Notes under the pieces: model-generated
The model's input: the letters and a program-made list of their open reading frames with translations, nothing else
What the model was told of the DNA's origin: nothing
The model's database searches: none
Shown here: positions 18,151-26,713 of the stretch, in pieces
How positions within the stretch are numbered: the stretch's first letter is position 1
Layout of the letters: the number at the start of each line of letters is the position of its first letter
Position numbers and translations under genes: made by a program
NCBI RefSeq assembly: GCF_020329485.1
Contig: NZ_JAGKJI010000010.1
Location: 1 to 64,000 of the forward strand
From: Bradyrhizobium cenepequi
Lineage (GTDB): Bacteria > Pseudomonadota > Alphaproteobacteria > Rhizobiales > Xanthobacteraceae
Direction: 5' to 3'
Length of the DNA stretch: 64,000 bases

Positions 18151-18684
18151 TCACCCGCCCGGAGCCATCGACTGAAAGACTTCGTCGCGCAGATAGAAGT
18201 GGTGGAAGAGAGCCGCGGCTGCATGCACGCCGGCAACCCAGAGGATGGCGTTGCCGAGGGTGGTGTGTATTTCCATGATCAGCTGCCCCAGTCCATGCGC
18301 CTTCGCGATCTGGGGGGCGATGTCGAATCCGGGAAGGGTGACGGGAATCCCCTCGAGCCAGGTACCGAGCACGGCCGTTGCCGGAACTGCGATGAGGAGC
18401 GCATAAAGCGCGAAGTGGACCAGCTTCGCGGCCGCAGACATCCATCGTGGCATCGGCTGCTTCGCGGGCGTGCTGTCGATCAGCCCCCATAGCAGCCGCA
18501 GCACGACGACAATGAAAACGAGCACCCCGAGCGCCTCGTGAATCCTGCGGAGCCCGTCCGCGGCGGCGGAATAGAGCGAATCGCGGTCGCCCTTGCTCAG
18601 CACATAGGCGGCGAGAACCAACACGACGGTCAGCCAATGGAAGGCCTGGGCGCCAGCGCCGTAGCGAGAGGAGGTGCTGCGCAA
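18151..18684 (-). CDS. Cytochrome b561
   Basis: 177 residues, four transmembrane helices. Candidate heme-ligand histidines: His16 in AGAQAFHWLTV, His49 in RRIHEALG, His140 in MEIHTTLGN and His154 in AGVHAAAALFHHFY. The layout (short Arg-containing N-terminus, loop with PMPRWMSAAAKLVHF, periplasmic loop GIPVTLPGFDIAP) is that of bacterial YodB/CybB-type cytochrome b561, a di-heme b membrane protein moving electrons between ubiquinol and periplasmic acceptors or superoxide. Monocistronic. No c-type cytochrome partner is adjacent. Confidence 0.88.
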   Translation of the reverse strand: MRSTSSRYGAGAQAFHWLTVVLVLAAYVLSKGDRDSLYSAAADGLRRIHEALGVLVFIVVVLRLLWGLIDSTPAKQPMPRWMSAAAKLVHFALYALLIAVPATAVLGTWLEGIPVTLPGFDIAPQIAKAHGLGQLIMEIHTTLGNAILWVAGVHAAAALFHHFYLRDEVFQSMAPGG

Positions 18685-19319
18685 ACCGATTATCTCCGAT
18701 CTTAAGCCACCGCAGCGGTTGATGAACGGTGGCGGCGCGTCGCCAGAGATTTGGGCGCTTGGTAAGCTGGCCGGTTCTCCTTCCGCCCAGCTTTACCTTA
18801 TGACGAACCCATTGCCCAAGGGTCCTCAATCGGTGTCCGAGGGTCCGGCACTCTTCAACCGGGGCCGCAAGAGGGAGATGATCATCGCAGCGGCCGAGGA
18901 GATTGGGGGGCATTCGCCAAAAAGCACCTGCCGGTTAGCTTCGTTCCGTCGTGCTCACAACCGAAGAAGCGGCGGAAGTCCTCACCGTGAGGCCCTACGC
19001 TAAGCGACATCGCCGGCCGGGATACCGAACTTGGCCTGCATCAATCGCGGCCCGACTGACCCGCCGGCCACTGATGGGCTATCGCCGATCGCATGGGATT
19101 GACCGTACATTCGAATTTGGGCGGACCAGGCAAGTGCATGCATCGTCAGTCCTGCTGCCCGTCCGTCCGAAGGGGGGCCAATGAACAGCGCTTACGATCA
19201 GGCCGTGTTGCGGGCGAGTTAACATAACCTCGCTAACAACCACGACAGATGGTCAGCTTCTCTCAATCACCGACGGGTACTTGCAGTGTCGCTAAGGACC
19301 AGCCGCCGACCCATACTGA
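18685..19319. other. No intact gene; possible HTH remnant
   Basis: 635 bp. At about 18951 a frame begins LTTEEAAEVLTVRPYAKRH, resembling the start of an excisionase/MerR-type helix-turn-helix that is lost after 18 residues. Nothing else was recognised. Confidence 0.35.
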
Positions 19320-19692
19320 CAATGCAAACGTTGATCCCAGCCGATGAGCTCGTCGGAGTGACCTGGTTGGAACGGGTCGGTTGCGGATTTGTCGAAGCCG
19401 CTTTGGATGCTCATCTTCTTCAGACCCATGGACGGAAGATTGTCCATCGCGGTCGGCACGAAAGTCATCTGCAACATACGGCGGGCCTCAGCATCATGCT
19501 CACTGCGGAACACATGATGCGATTGCCATTGGTTGTGGCTCGAGCATCTAGGGCGATCCCTTGCGATGGCTAGTTCAATTACTCGTGATTGCGGGGCGCC
19601 GCTACACTCCTGCGCTCGATGCCTTTGTGAAGATCGCACGGCTGCGCAACTGGAAGGCGGACCTTTCCGCTATCATGGTTGAGTCGACTTAG
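19320..19692 (+). pseudogene. LysR-type regulator, C-terminal effector-domain remnant
   Basis: The first frame gives ELVGVTWLERVGCGFVEAAL, HLLQTHGRKIVHRGRHESHL and LSIMLTAEHMMRLPL. After a frameshift near 19550 the sequence continues LLVIAGRRYTPALDAFVKIA, RLRNWKADLSAIMVEST and stops at TAG 19692. These blocks align with the end of the intact LysR gene at 57881 (VLLERAGCDI, HLQHMAAAGFGVILAPEHM, GRRYSPALDAFVKVARLRDW). The DNA-binding domain and first half are absent. It is therefore the tail of a close relative of that regulator, about 38 kb away. Confidence 0.75.
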
Positions 19693-20016
19693 GTATTTTC
19701 GCTGGACGCTCCCTGGCGACTCAAAATCGACAAGTTACCAGGATCAGCGACTGAGAACCTTCCTTCTCTGGAGCTGGTCACCGCGCATTTATGCATGATG
19801 TACCGCGTTTCCTGGAAGTGCATAACCAGTCCTTATCGGTAGCATTCCCAATCTTCATTTCAGCATGCGCTCGCACTCTGGGATGGTGACATCCTGGATG
19901 CGAGACACTTCGCTCTCAACGAAAAGTCCGACGAGATCGCTCGATCACCTGGAAACTTCTCATGAGTCATCTTCAGCAATGATGTGTTGCGCAAAACCTG
20001 CGAGACCAAATTGGCG

Positions 20017-21117
20017 ATGCCAATAAGTGTACAGGGCGAAAGAGTCGAGGAAGAGCAAAACGCGACCTTGGCCCTTCTCGAGGCGGGAAGCCGAGAACAA
20101 CTTGCAAAGGCGCTCCTCGGGATCGCTCTTCAGCGGTCACGAGCGTCAGCTGGGGCTGTGCTATTCAACGAGAACGGTCAGTTCGTACCGTTCGCCACGT
20201 CGAACTGGGCCGAGAACGCTGTGAGGGATGTTCGGTTCTCGTCCTCGCGGTTTGCGTTGGACCTTGGGACTCTTGAGCATGCCGCCAGCATGCCCGACCC
20301 CATTTCGAGGAACGAAGTTCTTTCCAGGTTCGATGGCAGCAGCATCGACCTCTCCGTCCTGTGGATACCTCTAAGGTATCGAGGGGACACGGTGGGTCTG
20401 ATCTACCTAGAAGCGGATCGAGGCGGGAGTTTCGGAGCAACGTCGATCGAAAGCTTTCGCGCCATTGCAATCCAGGCTGCCGCAGTTCTAACCAACCTTC
20501 GATTAACCGATGATCTCGCGCGAGAAATCCGGCTAAGGCGGCACGCAGAGGCAAGTCGCGACGAAATTTATGATTCGATGCTTCGGCGTCAGTGCATCGG
20601 AAAGATGGGTGTTGCGATCGTGGGTGGATTGGAAGGGCTGGCGGAGGGGGCGCAGGCAAACCTCAGCTTCATCAGGATCGACGGCGTCATTTTGGAAGTA
20701 CTAGGCATGTTTCGTGACGAGTTGGAGAAGTCATCCATTGCCGTGCGTGCCGATATCGATGAAGGGTTGCCGGAGTTGAGGGCAGATCGCTTGCGACTAC
20801 AGCAGGTCGTTTTCAACCTGCTGCAAAACGCCATCGATGCGATGAAGGATGCGCCCGGCCGACCGCGAAGGCTGGAAATATCGTGCCGTGCCGACAACGC
20901 CGAAGTGTTAACGGCATTTCGCGATTGCGGTGGTGGCTCGGGAACAAACACAAACGATATGAGCCGTTTGTTCGATCCATTCTTCGCGACACGAGGCTCT
21001 CGAATGAGTTTAGGCCTATTCATAAGCCAGCGCATCATAGAGGCGCATCGTGGACGGATTTGGGCAGAAAGGAATGAGGACTGCGGCCTGACTATCCGGT
21101 TAGCGCTGCCGCTATGA
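20017..21117 (+). CDS. GAF-domain histidine-kinase-like protein with degenerate transmitter
   Basis: About 366 residues from ATG 20017 (GTG 19984 is in frame). Residues 20-160 form a GAF-type sensor (EQLAKALLGIALQRSRASAG, IDLSVLWIPLRYRGDTVGLI, YLEADRGGSFGATSIESFRA). The region that should hold the phospho-acceptor reads RRQCIGKMGVAIVGGLEGLA: the usual I-A-H-E/D-x-N/Q is replaced, with no His. The N-box is intact (LQQVVFNLLQNAIDAMKDA), but G1 is RDCGGGSG and G2 is MSLGLFISQRI with GxGxGL lost. It appears to be a pseudokinase or decaying gene. A receiver-like fragment lies about 280 bp downstream. Confidence 0.65.
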   Translation: MPISVQGERVEEEQNATLALLEAGSREQLAKALLGIALQRSRASAGAVLFNENGQFVPFATSNWAENAVRDVRFSSSRFALDLGTLEHAASMPDPISRNEVLSRFDGSSIDLSVLWIPLRYRGDTVGLIYLEADRGGSFGATSIESFRAIAIQAAAVLTNLRLTDDLAREIRLRRHAEASRDEIYDSMLRRQCIGKMGVAIVGGLEGLAEGAQANLSFIRIDGVILEVLGMFRDELEKSSIAVRADIDEGLPELRADRLRLQQVVFNLLQNAIDAMKDAPGRPRRLEISCRADNAEVLTAFRDCGGGSGTNTNDMSRLFDPFFATRGSRMSLGLFISQRIIEAHRGRIWAERNEDCGLTIRLALPL

Positions 21118-21394
21118 GGAAGAGCCAGGAGCGCTCAGGGCGCCTTACAGTATTTCCATCTGCTTACGAAGCAGGCAGCTTAGGCGTCCCAGCTGCGAAC
21201 AACGTCACCGTCTGCCGTTGAGGATAGTTCAGTCGAAGTGAACCAATCTAATGACGGGTGTATGAAGTGTGTTCACCTCAAGTGCGGGCCCCGAGCGTAA
21301 TCGGTTCGCCTCCGATGTATAAGCGCCGACTGAGCCTGCGGCTAGGTGGGAGGGCAGCCGGTTCACTAGAGTTGTCGGGTATGCAGCCCCTCGA

Positions 21395-21500
21395 TTGAGC
21401 AGCCGTGTAACCTCGGTCGCGATCATCGATGACGACGATGGCATCCGTACAGTACGCGAAGCGCTCGTGCGGTATGATGGGTTACGTGCGTTTCGGTGGA
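21395..21500 (+). pseudogene. Response-regulator receiver domain fragment
   Basis: The frame reads RVTSVAIIDDDDGIRTVREA and LVRYDGLRAF, the first beta strand and acidic pocket (DDDD) of a FixJ-type receiver. It then degenerates within 35 residues; the phosphorylatable Asp region is missing. It lies downstream of the GAF pseudokinase, so this may once have been a two-component pair. Confidence 0.5.
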
Positions 21501-21858
21501 GCATCATCTCGATCGCCCGTTGCGCAAAGCCGTTCTCGCAAGGCATTAATCCGCTTGAAGGTGAGCACCAGCGATCGGTCAGATGGAAGAGAGCCGGACG
21601 AAGGCCAGAAGATCGGCGCTCCTCGACCATGGACACACTTACACCCTCCGACCGACAAGAGGTAATTCGTCTTTCCGCGTCTTGCGCGTCGTGAATGGCT
21701 CGGCGGTGCAGCTTCGCGGCGCAGCTCCAAGCTATCGCGATCCTCTATAGTTTCAATAACTTTACTCAATACGCTGCAGGAATAGAAATGGTCCATGGAG
21801 TCGACATTGCTTCGGCGAAACGCCGTCGTCGGAATGCCTTTGGTGGGAACGTGGAAAG

Positions 21859-22347
21859 ATGCACGTAGTGAAGATATCACAGGTATTGCTGGCTGGAGCG
21901 CTGATCGTATCGCGCAGCGTAGCCGACATCAATGTCCTCGATCGACTGCCAACGAAGGGACCCGAGTTACTCAACGCGTACGTCGAGCCGAATGCCATGG
22001 CCGCGTTCGAAAGCACCGGGCGATGGGCGGATGGCACGCAGATAGTGAACGAGTTCAGCGCGCTGAAGACGGGCGCAGGATGCGATCCGGGTACAGTTTA
22101 TTGCAAAGGTGGATTCGGAGAGCGCGTCTTCGAGACGGGATGTGTCGGCTGGGCATGATGAAAGGATGCCAAGAGGTTCGCGCGAGCGCAAAGAAACCGG
22201 GGTGTATTTCACGTTTGGTCACAGGCCTACCCCTTACGAAAAACCGCCATGCCGAGCGAAAAGCGAAAGTGCGAAGCGTGCCACATCAATCTTGCATCGG
22301 ATACAGACTATGTCATCTCACGCACATATATCGGACTAGTTGAATGA
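21859..22347 (+). pseudogene. Cytochrome P460 family gene, frameshifted
   Basis: ATG 21859 opens a signal-like segment (VVKISQVLLAGALIV), then LNAYVEPNAMAAFESTGRWA and DGTQIVNEFSALKTGAGCD, matching the VYxEPGxxExYxxTGxxPDGT-VKE region of the intact P460 genes. The frame stops at 22158. Middle pieces VYFTFGHRPTPYEK lie in another frame, and the end, KRKCEACHINLASDTDYV with a C-E-A-C-H heme motif, returns to the first frame and stops at 22345-22347. At least two indels separate the blocks. The lysine of the VKE motif is Asn here (IVNE). The remnant ends 28 bp before the DUF3095 gene. Confidence 0.7.
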
Positions 22348-22375
22348 GTGAGAAAACCGCCAAGAGAACCAGCAA

Positions 22376-23599
22376 ATGACATCGCCCCAAGACGGCTTGA
22401 TGGGCAAGATTGCTCAAGAACATGCTTCCGCAAGCACGAATACAGAGCATTTCTACGCCGATCTGAAGCCATTCGACAACTTCTCGCAACTGACGAATTT
22501 CGATCGCTATCTTCCCCTGCCGGACGATTGGTTCATCGGGATAGCCGATGTTGTGCAATCGACTCGGGCGATCGAGACCGGTCGATACAAGGCTGTCAAC
22601 ACTGTAGGTGCTGCGGTGCTGGTCGCCATAACCAACGCGTTACCTAAACTCCGCTTTCCTTATGTTTTCGGCGGCGACGGAGCGACCGTAGCCATTCCGG
22701 GCAAGTATCTCGATGAAGTGCGGTATGAATTGGCGCGAACTGCGGCTTGGGCCGAAGATTCTCTCGATCTTGCGCTTCGAGTCACGATCGTTCCTGTTTC
22801 GGCGATCCGTGCAGCCGGTCACGATGTCCGTGTCGCGCGATATGCCGCATCCGAGAACGTCTCGTACGCCATGTTCACCGGGGGTGGCGTTGCCTGGGCG
22901 GAGACGCAGCTGAAGAAAGGGGAATTCGCGATACGCCGCGCACCGTTGGATGCCAAGCCTAATCTATCAGGGCTCTATTGCGGGTTCGGTCCAATCCCTA
23001 CCGAGCAGGGGATCATTTTGTCTATTATTGCTTTACCGATCGAAGAGCAAAGGTCGTACACGGCGTTGGTGGCAGATGTTTTGGCCCTGATTGAATTTTC
23101 TTCGCGCCGGTCGGGACATCCGTTGCCCGAGGGCGGTCCGCTACCCAGCTGGCTCGGAGGCGAGATCCAGAGACTGGTTAGTAGGGACTCCCCACACGCG
23201 AACCTCCTGACGGCCGCCGCAGATGCACTACGAGCAATCAAGACGCGAATCGTTCTTGCGGCAGGTATTCGCATGGGCAGTTTCGAACCCTTCAAGTATC
23301 GACGAGAGATCTGGCAGAATACGGACTTCAGGAAGTTCGATGATGGACTGAAAATGACGGTGGATTGTTCGCCGGAAATCGCAGATGCCATCGAAGCTCG
23401 ACTGGTTTTCGCCCAGCGTTCTGGCGTTTGTTTTGCGGGTACACATCGTCAGAAAAGCGCACATCTCACCTGTTACGTTCCTTCAAACATTCGGTCCGAT
23501 CACGTCCACTTCGTTGACGGGGCCGATGGAGGCTATGCTGCGGCAGCGGCCAAACAAAAGGCGGGGGAGGCTGCGGCGCGGTGCGAATGGTCGCCATAG
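22376..23599 (+). CDS. DUF3095 family protein (nucleotide-cyclase-like)
   Basis: 407 residues from ATG 22376. Diagnostic blocks: PDDWFIGIADVVQSTRAIET, GRYKAVNTVGAAVLVAITNA, FPYVFGGDGATVAIP, then YCGFGPIPTEQGIILSIIAL and the C-terminal DGLKMTVDCSPEIADAIEAR, FAGTHRQKSAHLTCYVP. This is DUF3095, annotated as adenylate-cyclase-like because the first third resembles class III cyclases (IADVVQST as metal site, GGDG as turn). Enzymatic activity is not proven for the family. The gene is intact and full length despite broken genes on both sides; it has no obvious operon partner. Confidence 0.82.
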   Translation: MTSPQDGLMGKIAQEHASASTNTEHFYADLKPFDNFSQLTNFDRYLPLPDDWFIGIADVVQSTRAIETGRYKAVNTVGAAVLVAITNALPKLRFPYVFGGDGATVAIPGKYLDEVRYELARTAAWAEDSLDLALRVTIVPVSAIRAAGHDVRVARYAASENVSYAMFTGGGVAWAETQLKKGEFAIRRAPLDAKPNLSGLYCGFGPIPTEQGIILSIIALPIEEQRSYTALVADVLALIEFSSRRSGHPLPEGGPLPSWLGGEIQRLVSRDSPHANLLTAAADALRAIKTRIVLAAGIRMGSFEPFKYRREIWQNTDFRKFDDGLKMTVDCSPEIADAIEARLVFAQRSGVCFAGTHRQKSAHLTCYVPSNIRSDHVHFVDGADGGYAAAAAKQKAGEAAARCEWSP

Positions 23600-23628
23600 A
23601 GCGAACAGGAGCATCAGAGCCGGCAAGC

Positions 23629-23765
23629 GGCCGCACGGTGATTGAGATCGGAAAGGATCGTCACGTCATTGTCGACGCGGGGTGGGTACGGCCGCGCTGG
23701 CGCGGCTACTGACGGTTCTGGAGCGGCGATGATTCGGGTCATCCCCAGATTAACTGCGTGCTGCT
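23629..23765 (+). mobile_element. IS66-family tnpA end / tnpB start remnant
   Basis: The frame reads GRTVIEIGKDRHVIVDA, then after a one-base shift GTAALARLLTVLERR and TGA (23730-23732), the usual C-terminus of IS66 TnpA. ATG 23729 overlaps this stop and opens MIRVIPRLT, the TnpB start. Only about 130 bp of the element survives. Confidence 0.6.
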
Positions 23766-23775
23766 GTGAACGCCA

Positions 23776-24248
23776 TTAGTACGCGTCCGACACCAAACAA
23801 GAACGTAGGGTTGGTTGTTCGATTAGTTGACGAACCATGATCGCAGCAAAACCGGGATTGAGCGGGATGTCGGGCGTAGCTCGCCCAGTCTGCGCGACGC
23901 CTACGCCAGGGATCGTCGTGAGGCGCCGCCCGGTTTCGTCCGACCAACTCGGCCAGTCCCCGAGCGTCATTCTGATCGCTCTTTTTCAGGCGATTCGAGA
24001 GAGTGCGGCATGTGCGTGGCGAGCATCGACAACGGGAAAGTCGACGCGTCGCAGTTCGTGCGAAAGCCAGCTCGCCATTGCACCGCTCTCAAACCCGATA
24101 CGTTCAGCATTTGGTGCACGCTTGCGAAGCAGTTCAATGGCCCCGGCTCGGATTTAGCTTTGCCTTCGAACGTTACCCGCCCGCTACAGTCGATCCCGCA
24201 TACTGAAGTTTCCTTTTGCGAGACGTCGAGCTCGACGTACCGCCTCAT
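23776..24248 (-). mobile_element. IS110-family transposase remnant
   Basis: The minus strand from ATG 24248 begins [20 protein letters not shown], the D-V-S start of IS110 transposases (first catalytic Asp), followed by [16 protein letters not shown]. Downstream fragments in other frames include RRLTTIPGVGVAQTG and GFAAIMVRQLIEQPTLRS, typical of later parts of the family. The gene is about one third of normal length with several frameshifts; no ends were determined. Confidence 0.65.
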
Positions 24249-24948
24249 GGTAGCGCTGCGAATCGGTTGATTGCGAGAGCTCGACGATAATAGGATGACC
24301 TTAGTCCAGAATCGTCGATCGCAATTACGTCATCGCTCCCAAATTTTGCATGCCGAACAACACTGTCGTGCGAAAGCTGCACATCCAAGACGGATGACGG
24401 CTTCGGATATCACCGGAAAGCTTGGCGCGCGTCGATGTGGTTGCCCAACAGCGCCTGGAGACGCTCCTAGAGCCTGACTGCCAGGATCGAGTCGCTGTTC
24501 GGAAGACGAAGTCGACCCGCGTCGGATCCTGGGAATAAGGGAAAGATCGTCGGAGCGAAGCCGCTACTTCGCCCGAAACACGTCTGGTCTATCCGCACAA
24601 AGCTTCGGGTGGAAGGTCAGCTTCGAGGCCGTGCTCGGTTCAATCTCGCCATCGACAGTAATCTTCCTGGCGCTCAACGCCGATGGTTCGCAGATGTCAA
24701 AACCGGTTAAGCCGGTCAGGCCATTCGACTGCGCTGATACGTGGCAAAGGGTTCCATTCAGATGCGCCAACGGCATCGAAACGATAACCGATTGTAATTG
24801 GCGAAGTTGCCGCGGAAGCATTGTATTACGCAATACGCACCTCGCTAGCTTTGCTGATGATGCAATTGGGCACTAGCTGTTGGCAATCAGTCTCGAAAGA
24901 GCTCTCGACCCACGCATCCGGGGCTGTTGATTTCAGGAGATCGGAAAC
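24249..24948. other. No gene recognised upstream of ccmC
   Basis: 700 bp between the IS110 remnant and ccmC. A 90-codon minus-strand frame at 24564-24833 has no family features. The promoter of the ccm cluster should lie in the last part. Confidence 0.4.
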
Positions 24949-25722
24949 TTGAAGGTCGGTTTCATCGCCTACGCCAATCCCACCAATTTTCTGCACATTG
25001 CCGCGAAGCTGCTGCCGTGGCTGTGGGCCTTGACGGCGTTAGCCTTTGCGCTCGGCCTCTTCGGTGCGTTCACGGCACCACCCGACTACCAGCAGGGCGA
25101 GATGGTGCGGATCATGTACATTCACGTTCCGGCCGCCTGGGTGGCGATGTTGGCCTATACGCTGATGGCGATCTCGGCGGTCGGCTCGTTGGTTTGGCGC
25201 CACCCGCTTGCGAATGCGGCGCAGAAGGCTGCCGGGCCGCTCGGTGCCGCCTTCACTTTTATTTGCCTTGTCACCGGCTCCCTCTGGGGCAAGCCGATGT
25301 GGGGCACGTACTGGGTGTGGGACGCCCGGCTTACTTCCGTGCTGGTCCTTTTCCTGATCTATCTCGGTCTGATCGGACTCTGGCAGACAATCGAGGACGC
25401 CAGCAGGGCCGCGCGAGCTGCATCGATTATGACGCTGGTCGGGTTCATCAATATTCCTATCGTCAAATTTTCGGTCGACTGGTGGAATACCCTCCACCAG
25501 CCAGCCTCCGTGTTCCGGATTGAAGGCTCGGCAATCGCCGGCCCGATGCTTTGGCCACTGCTCGTGATGTCGCTTGCATATACGCTTCTATTCGCGACGC
25601 TCCACGTTATGGCGGTCCGCAACGAAATCATGCGGCGCCGCGCTCAGCGGCTCGCGATCATGCTGGCGGCCGTTGGTGAATCCGCTGGGGCCCGAATGCA
25701 ATTGGTCGAAGCGGTTTCCTGA
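24949..25722 (+). CDS. ccmC: Heme exporter/handling protein CcmC
   Basis: 257 residues from TTG 24949 (AGGAGATCGG upstream). Six transmembrane helices. CcmC presents periplasmic heme to CcmE using the Trp-rich loop WGTYWVWDARLTS (residues 118-130) and flanking histidines: His59 in MYIHVPAAW and His182 in NTLHQPAS. All three are present. First gene of the cluster ccmC-ccmD-ccmG-ccmI-ccmE-ccmF-ccmH. The order differs from the E. coli ABCDEFGH run, with ccmA/ccmB inverted at the far end. Confidence 0.95.
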   Translation: MKVGFIAYANPTNFLHIAAKLLPWLWALTALAFALGLFGAFTAPPDYQQGEMVRIMYIHVPAAWVAMLAYTLMAISAVGSLVWRHPLANAAQKAAGPLGAAFTFICLVTGSLWGKPMWGTYWVWDARLTSVLVLFLIYLGLIGLWQTIEDASRAARAASIMTLVGFINIPIVKFSVDWWNTLHQPASVFRIEGSAIAGPMLWPLLVMSLAYTLLFATLHVMAVRNEIMRRRAQRLAIMLAAVGESAGARMQLVEAVS

Positions 25723-25729
25723 GGGCGCG

Positions 25730-25879
25730 ATGGCTCAGCATGGCGGGTTCATCGTGGCGGCTTATCTGGTGACGGGCGCGGTCCTGATCGGGACGATCGC
25801 GGCCGTCCTCTTCGACTATCGGCTTCAGCTCCATGCGCTGGCCCGCCTTGCATCAGACCGTCTCGGCAATCGCTCATGA
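25730..25879 (+). CDS. ccmD: CcmD small membrane protein
   Basis: 49 residues from ATG 25730, seven bases after the ccmC stop. N-terminal GGFIVAAYLVTGAVLIGTIA forms one transmembrane helix, followed by the short basic cytoplasmic tail FDYRLQLHALARLASDRLG. CcmD helps release holo-CcmE from the CcmABC complex. Its stop overlaps the ccmG start (ATGA at 25876), indicating translational coupling. Confidence 0.9.
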   Translation: MAQHGGFIVAAYLVTGAVLIGTIAAVLFDYRLQLHALARLASDRLGNRS

Positions 25880-26499
25880 ACGACACTCCTCCCTCGAAAT
25901 TCCTCTCGCCCGATGTCGCGGCCTCCCGGCACCACCTGGTCCGCATTCTGGCGGTAGTCCCGCTTCTGGTCTTCCTCGGAATTGCCACACAGCTCGCGGT
26001 GCGGCTCGGTGTCGACAACCCGTCGCTCGTGCCTTCGGCCCTGATCGGCCGGCCGGTGCCGCAATTCGCGTTGGCGCCGCTTGACGGGCTCGCCACGCCC
26101 GGGCCGCCCGGCCTGTCGAGCGCCGACCTGAAGGCAGGACATGTGACGCTTGTGAACGTGTTCGCGTCCTGGTGCGTCGAATGTCATAGCGAGCACGAGG
26201 CGCTTATGGCCTTGTCGCGCGACACGGCGCTGCAGCAGCATGGGGTAAAGCTTACCGGCATCATCTACAAGGACGACCCAGGGAGTGCGCGGAGCTATCT
26301 CAATGCCAAGGGCAATCCGTTCGCACAGGTCGGCATTGACCCGTCCGGCAGGACCGGTATTGATTTCGGCGTCTATGGCGTCCCCGAGACCTACGTAATC
26401 AAAGGAAATGGCACCATCGCCTACAAGCTAGTGGGCGGCATCTCGGACGCGACCCGTCCCGCTTTGATGGCGGCAATCGCAAGCGCACAACGGCCATGA
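25876..26499 (+). CDS. ccmG: Thiol:disulfide oxidoreductase CcmG/DsbE
   Basis: 207 residues. One N-terminal membrane anchor (residues 21-42, VRILAVVPLLVFLGIATQLA), then a periplasmic thioredoxin fold: QFALAPLDGL, LVNVFASWCVEC with active-site Cys100-x-x-Cys103, and the cis-Pro loop YGVPETYVI. CcmG keeps apocytochrome CxxCH thiols reduced for heme attachment, working with CcmH. Coupled to ccmD by ATGA overlap. About 210 bp of non-coding DNA separates it from ccmI, unusual within a ccm operon. Confidence 0.94.
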   Translation: MNDTPPSKFLSPDVAASRHHLVRILAVVPLLVFLGIATQLAVRLGVDNPSLVPSALIGRPVPQFALAPLDGLATPGPPGLSSADLKAGHVTLVNVFASWCVECHSEHEALMALSRDTALQQHGVKLTGIIYKDDPGSARSYLNAKGNPFAQVGIDPSGRTGIDFGVYGVPETYVIKGNGTIAYKLVGGISDATRPALMAAIASAQRP

Positions 26500-26713
26500 C
26501 GGCTATCTTGCCAAGTCTCGATCCATATACAACAGGTCCCAAAAGTCTGATCTTGTCTTCGCGCGCGGCGTCGCTGGCTTGCGCCACTGGCCGGCAATCG
26601 ATCAGCTCGAAGAAGCTACGCTGCAGGAGCATTTTGGTCGTGGAGAATGGCGAATGTACCATGTTTTGCAAGGTCACGCGTTCGCGGAAGTCGGCAGTGA
26701 AGGATCTTAAGAC

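Noticed and set aside
18143..18913. 256-codon minus-strand frame
   Set aside because: Out-of-frame shadow of the cytochrome b561 gene.
24564..24833. 90-codon minus-strand frame upstream of ccmC
   Set aside because: No start signal, no family features and no partner; composition compatible with chance.
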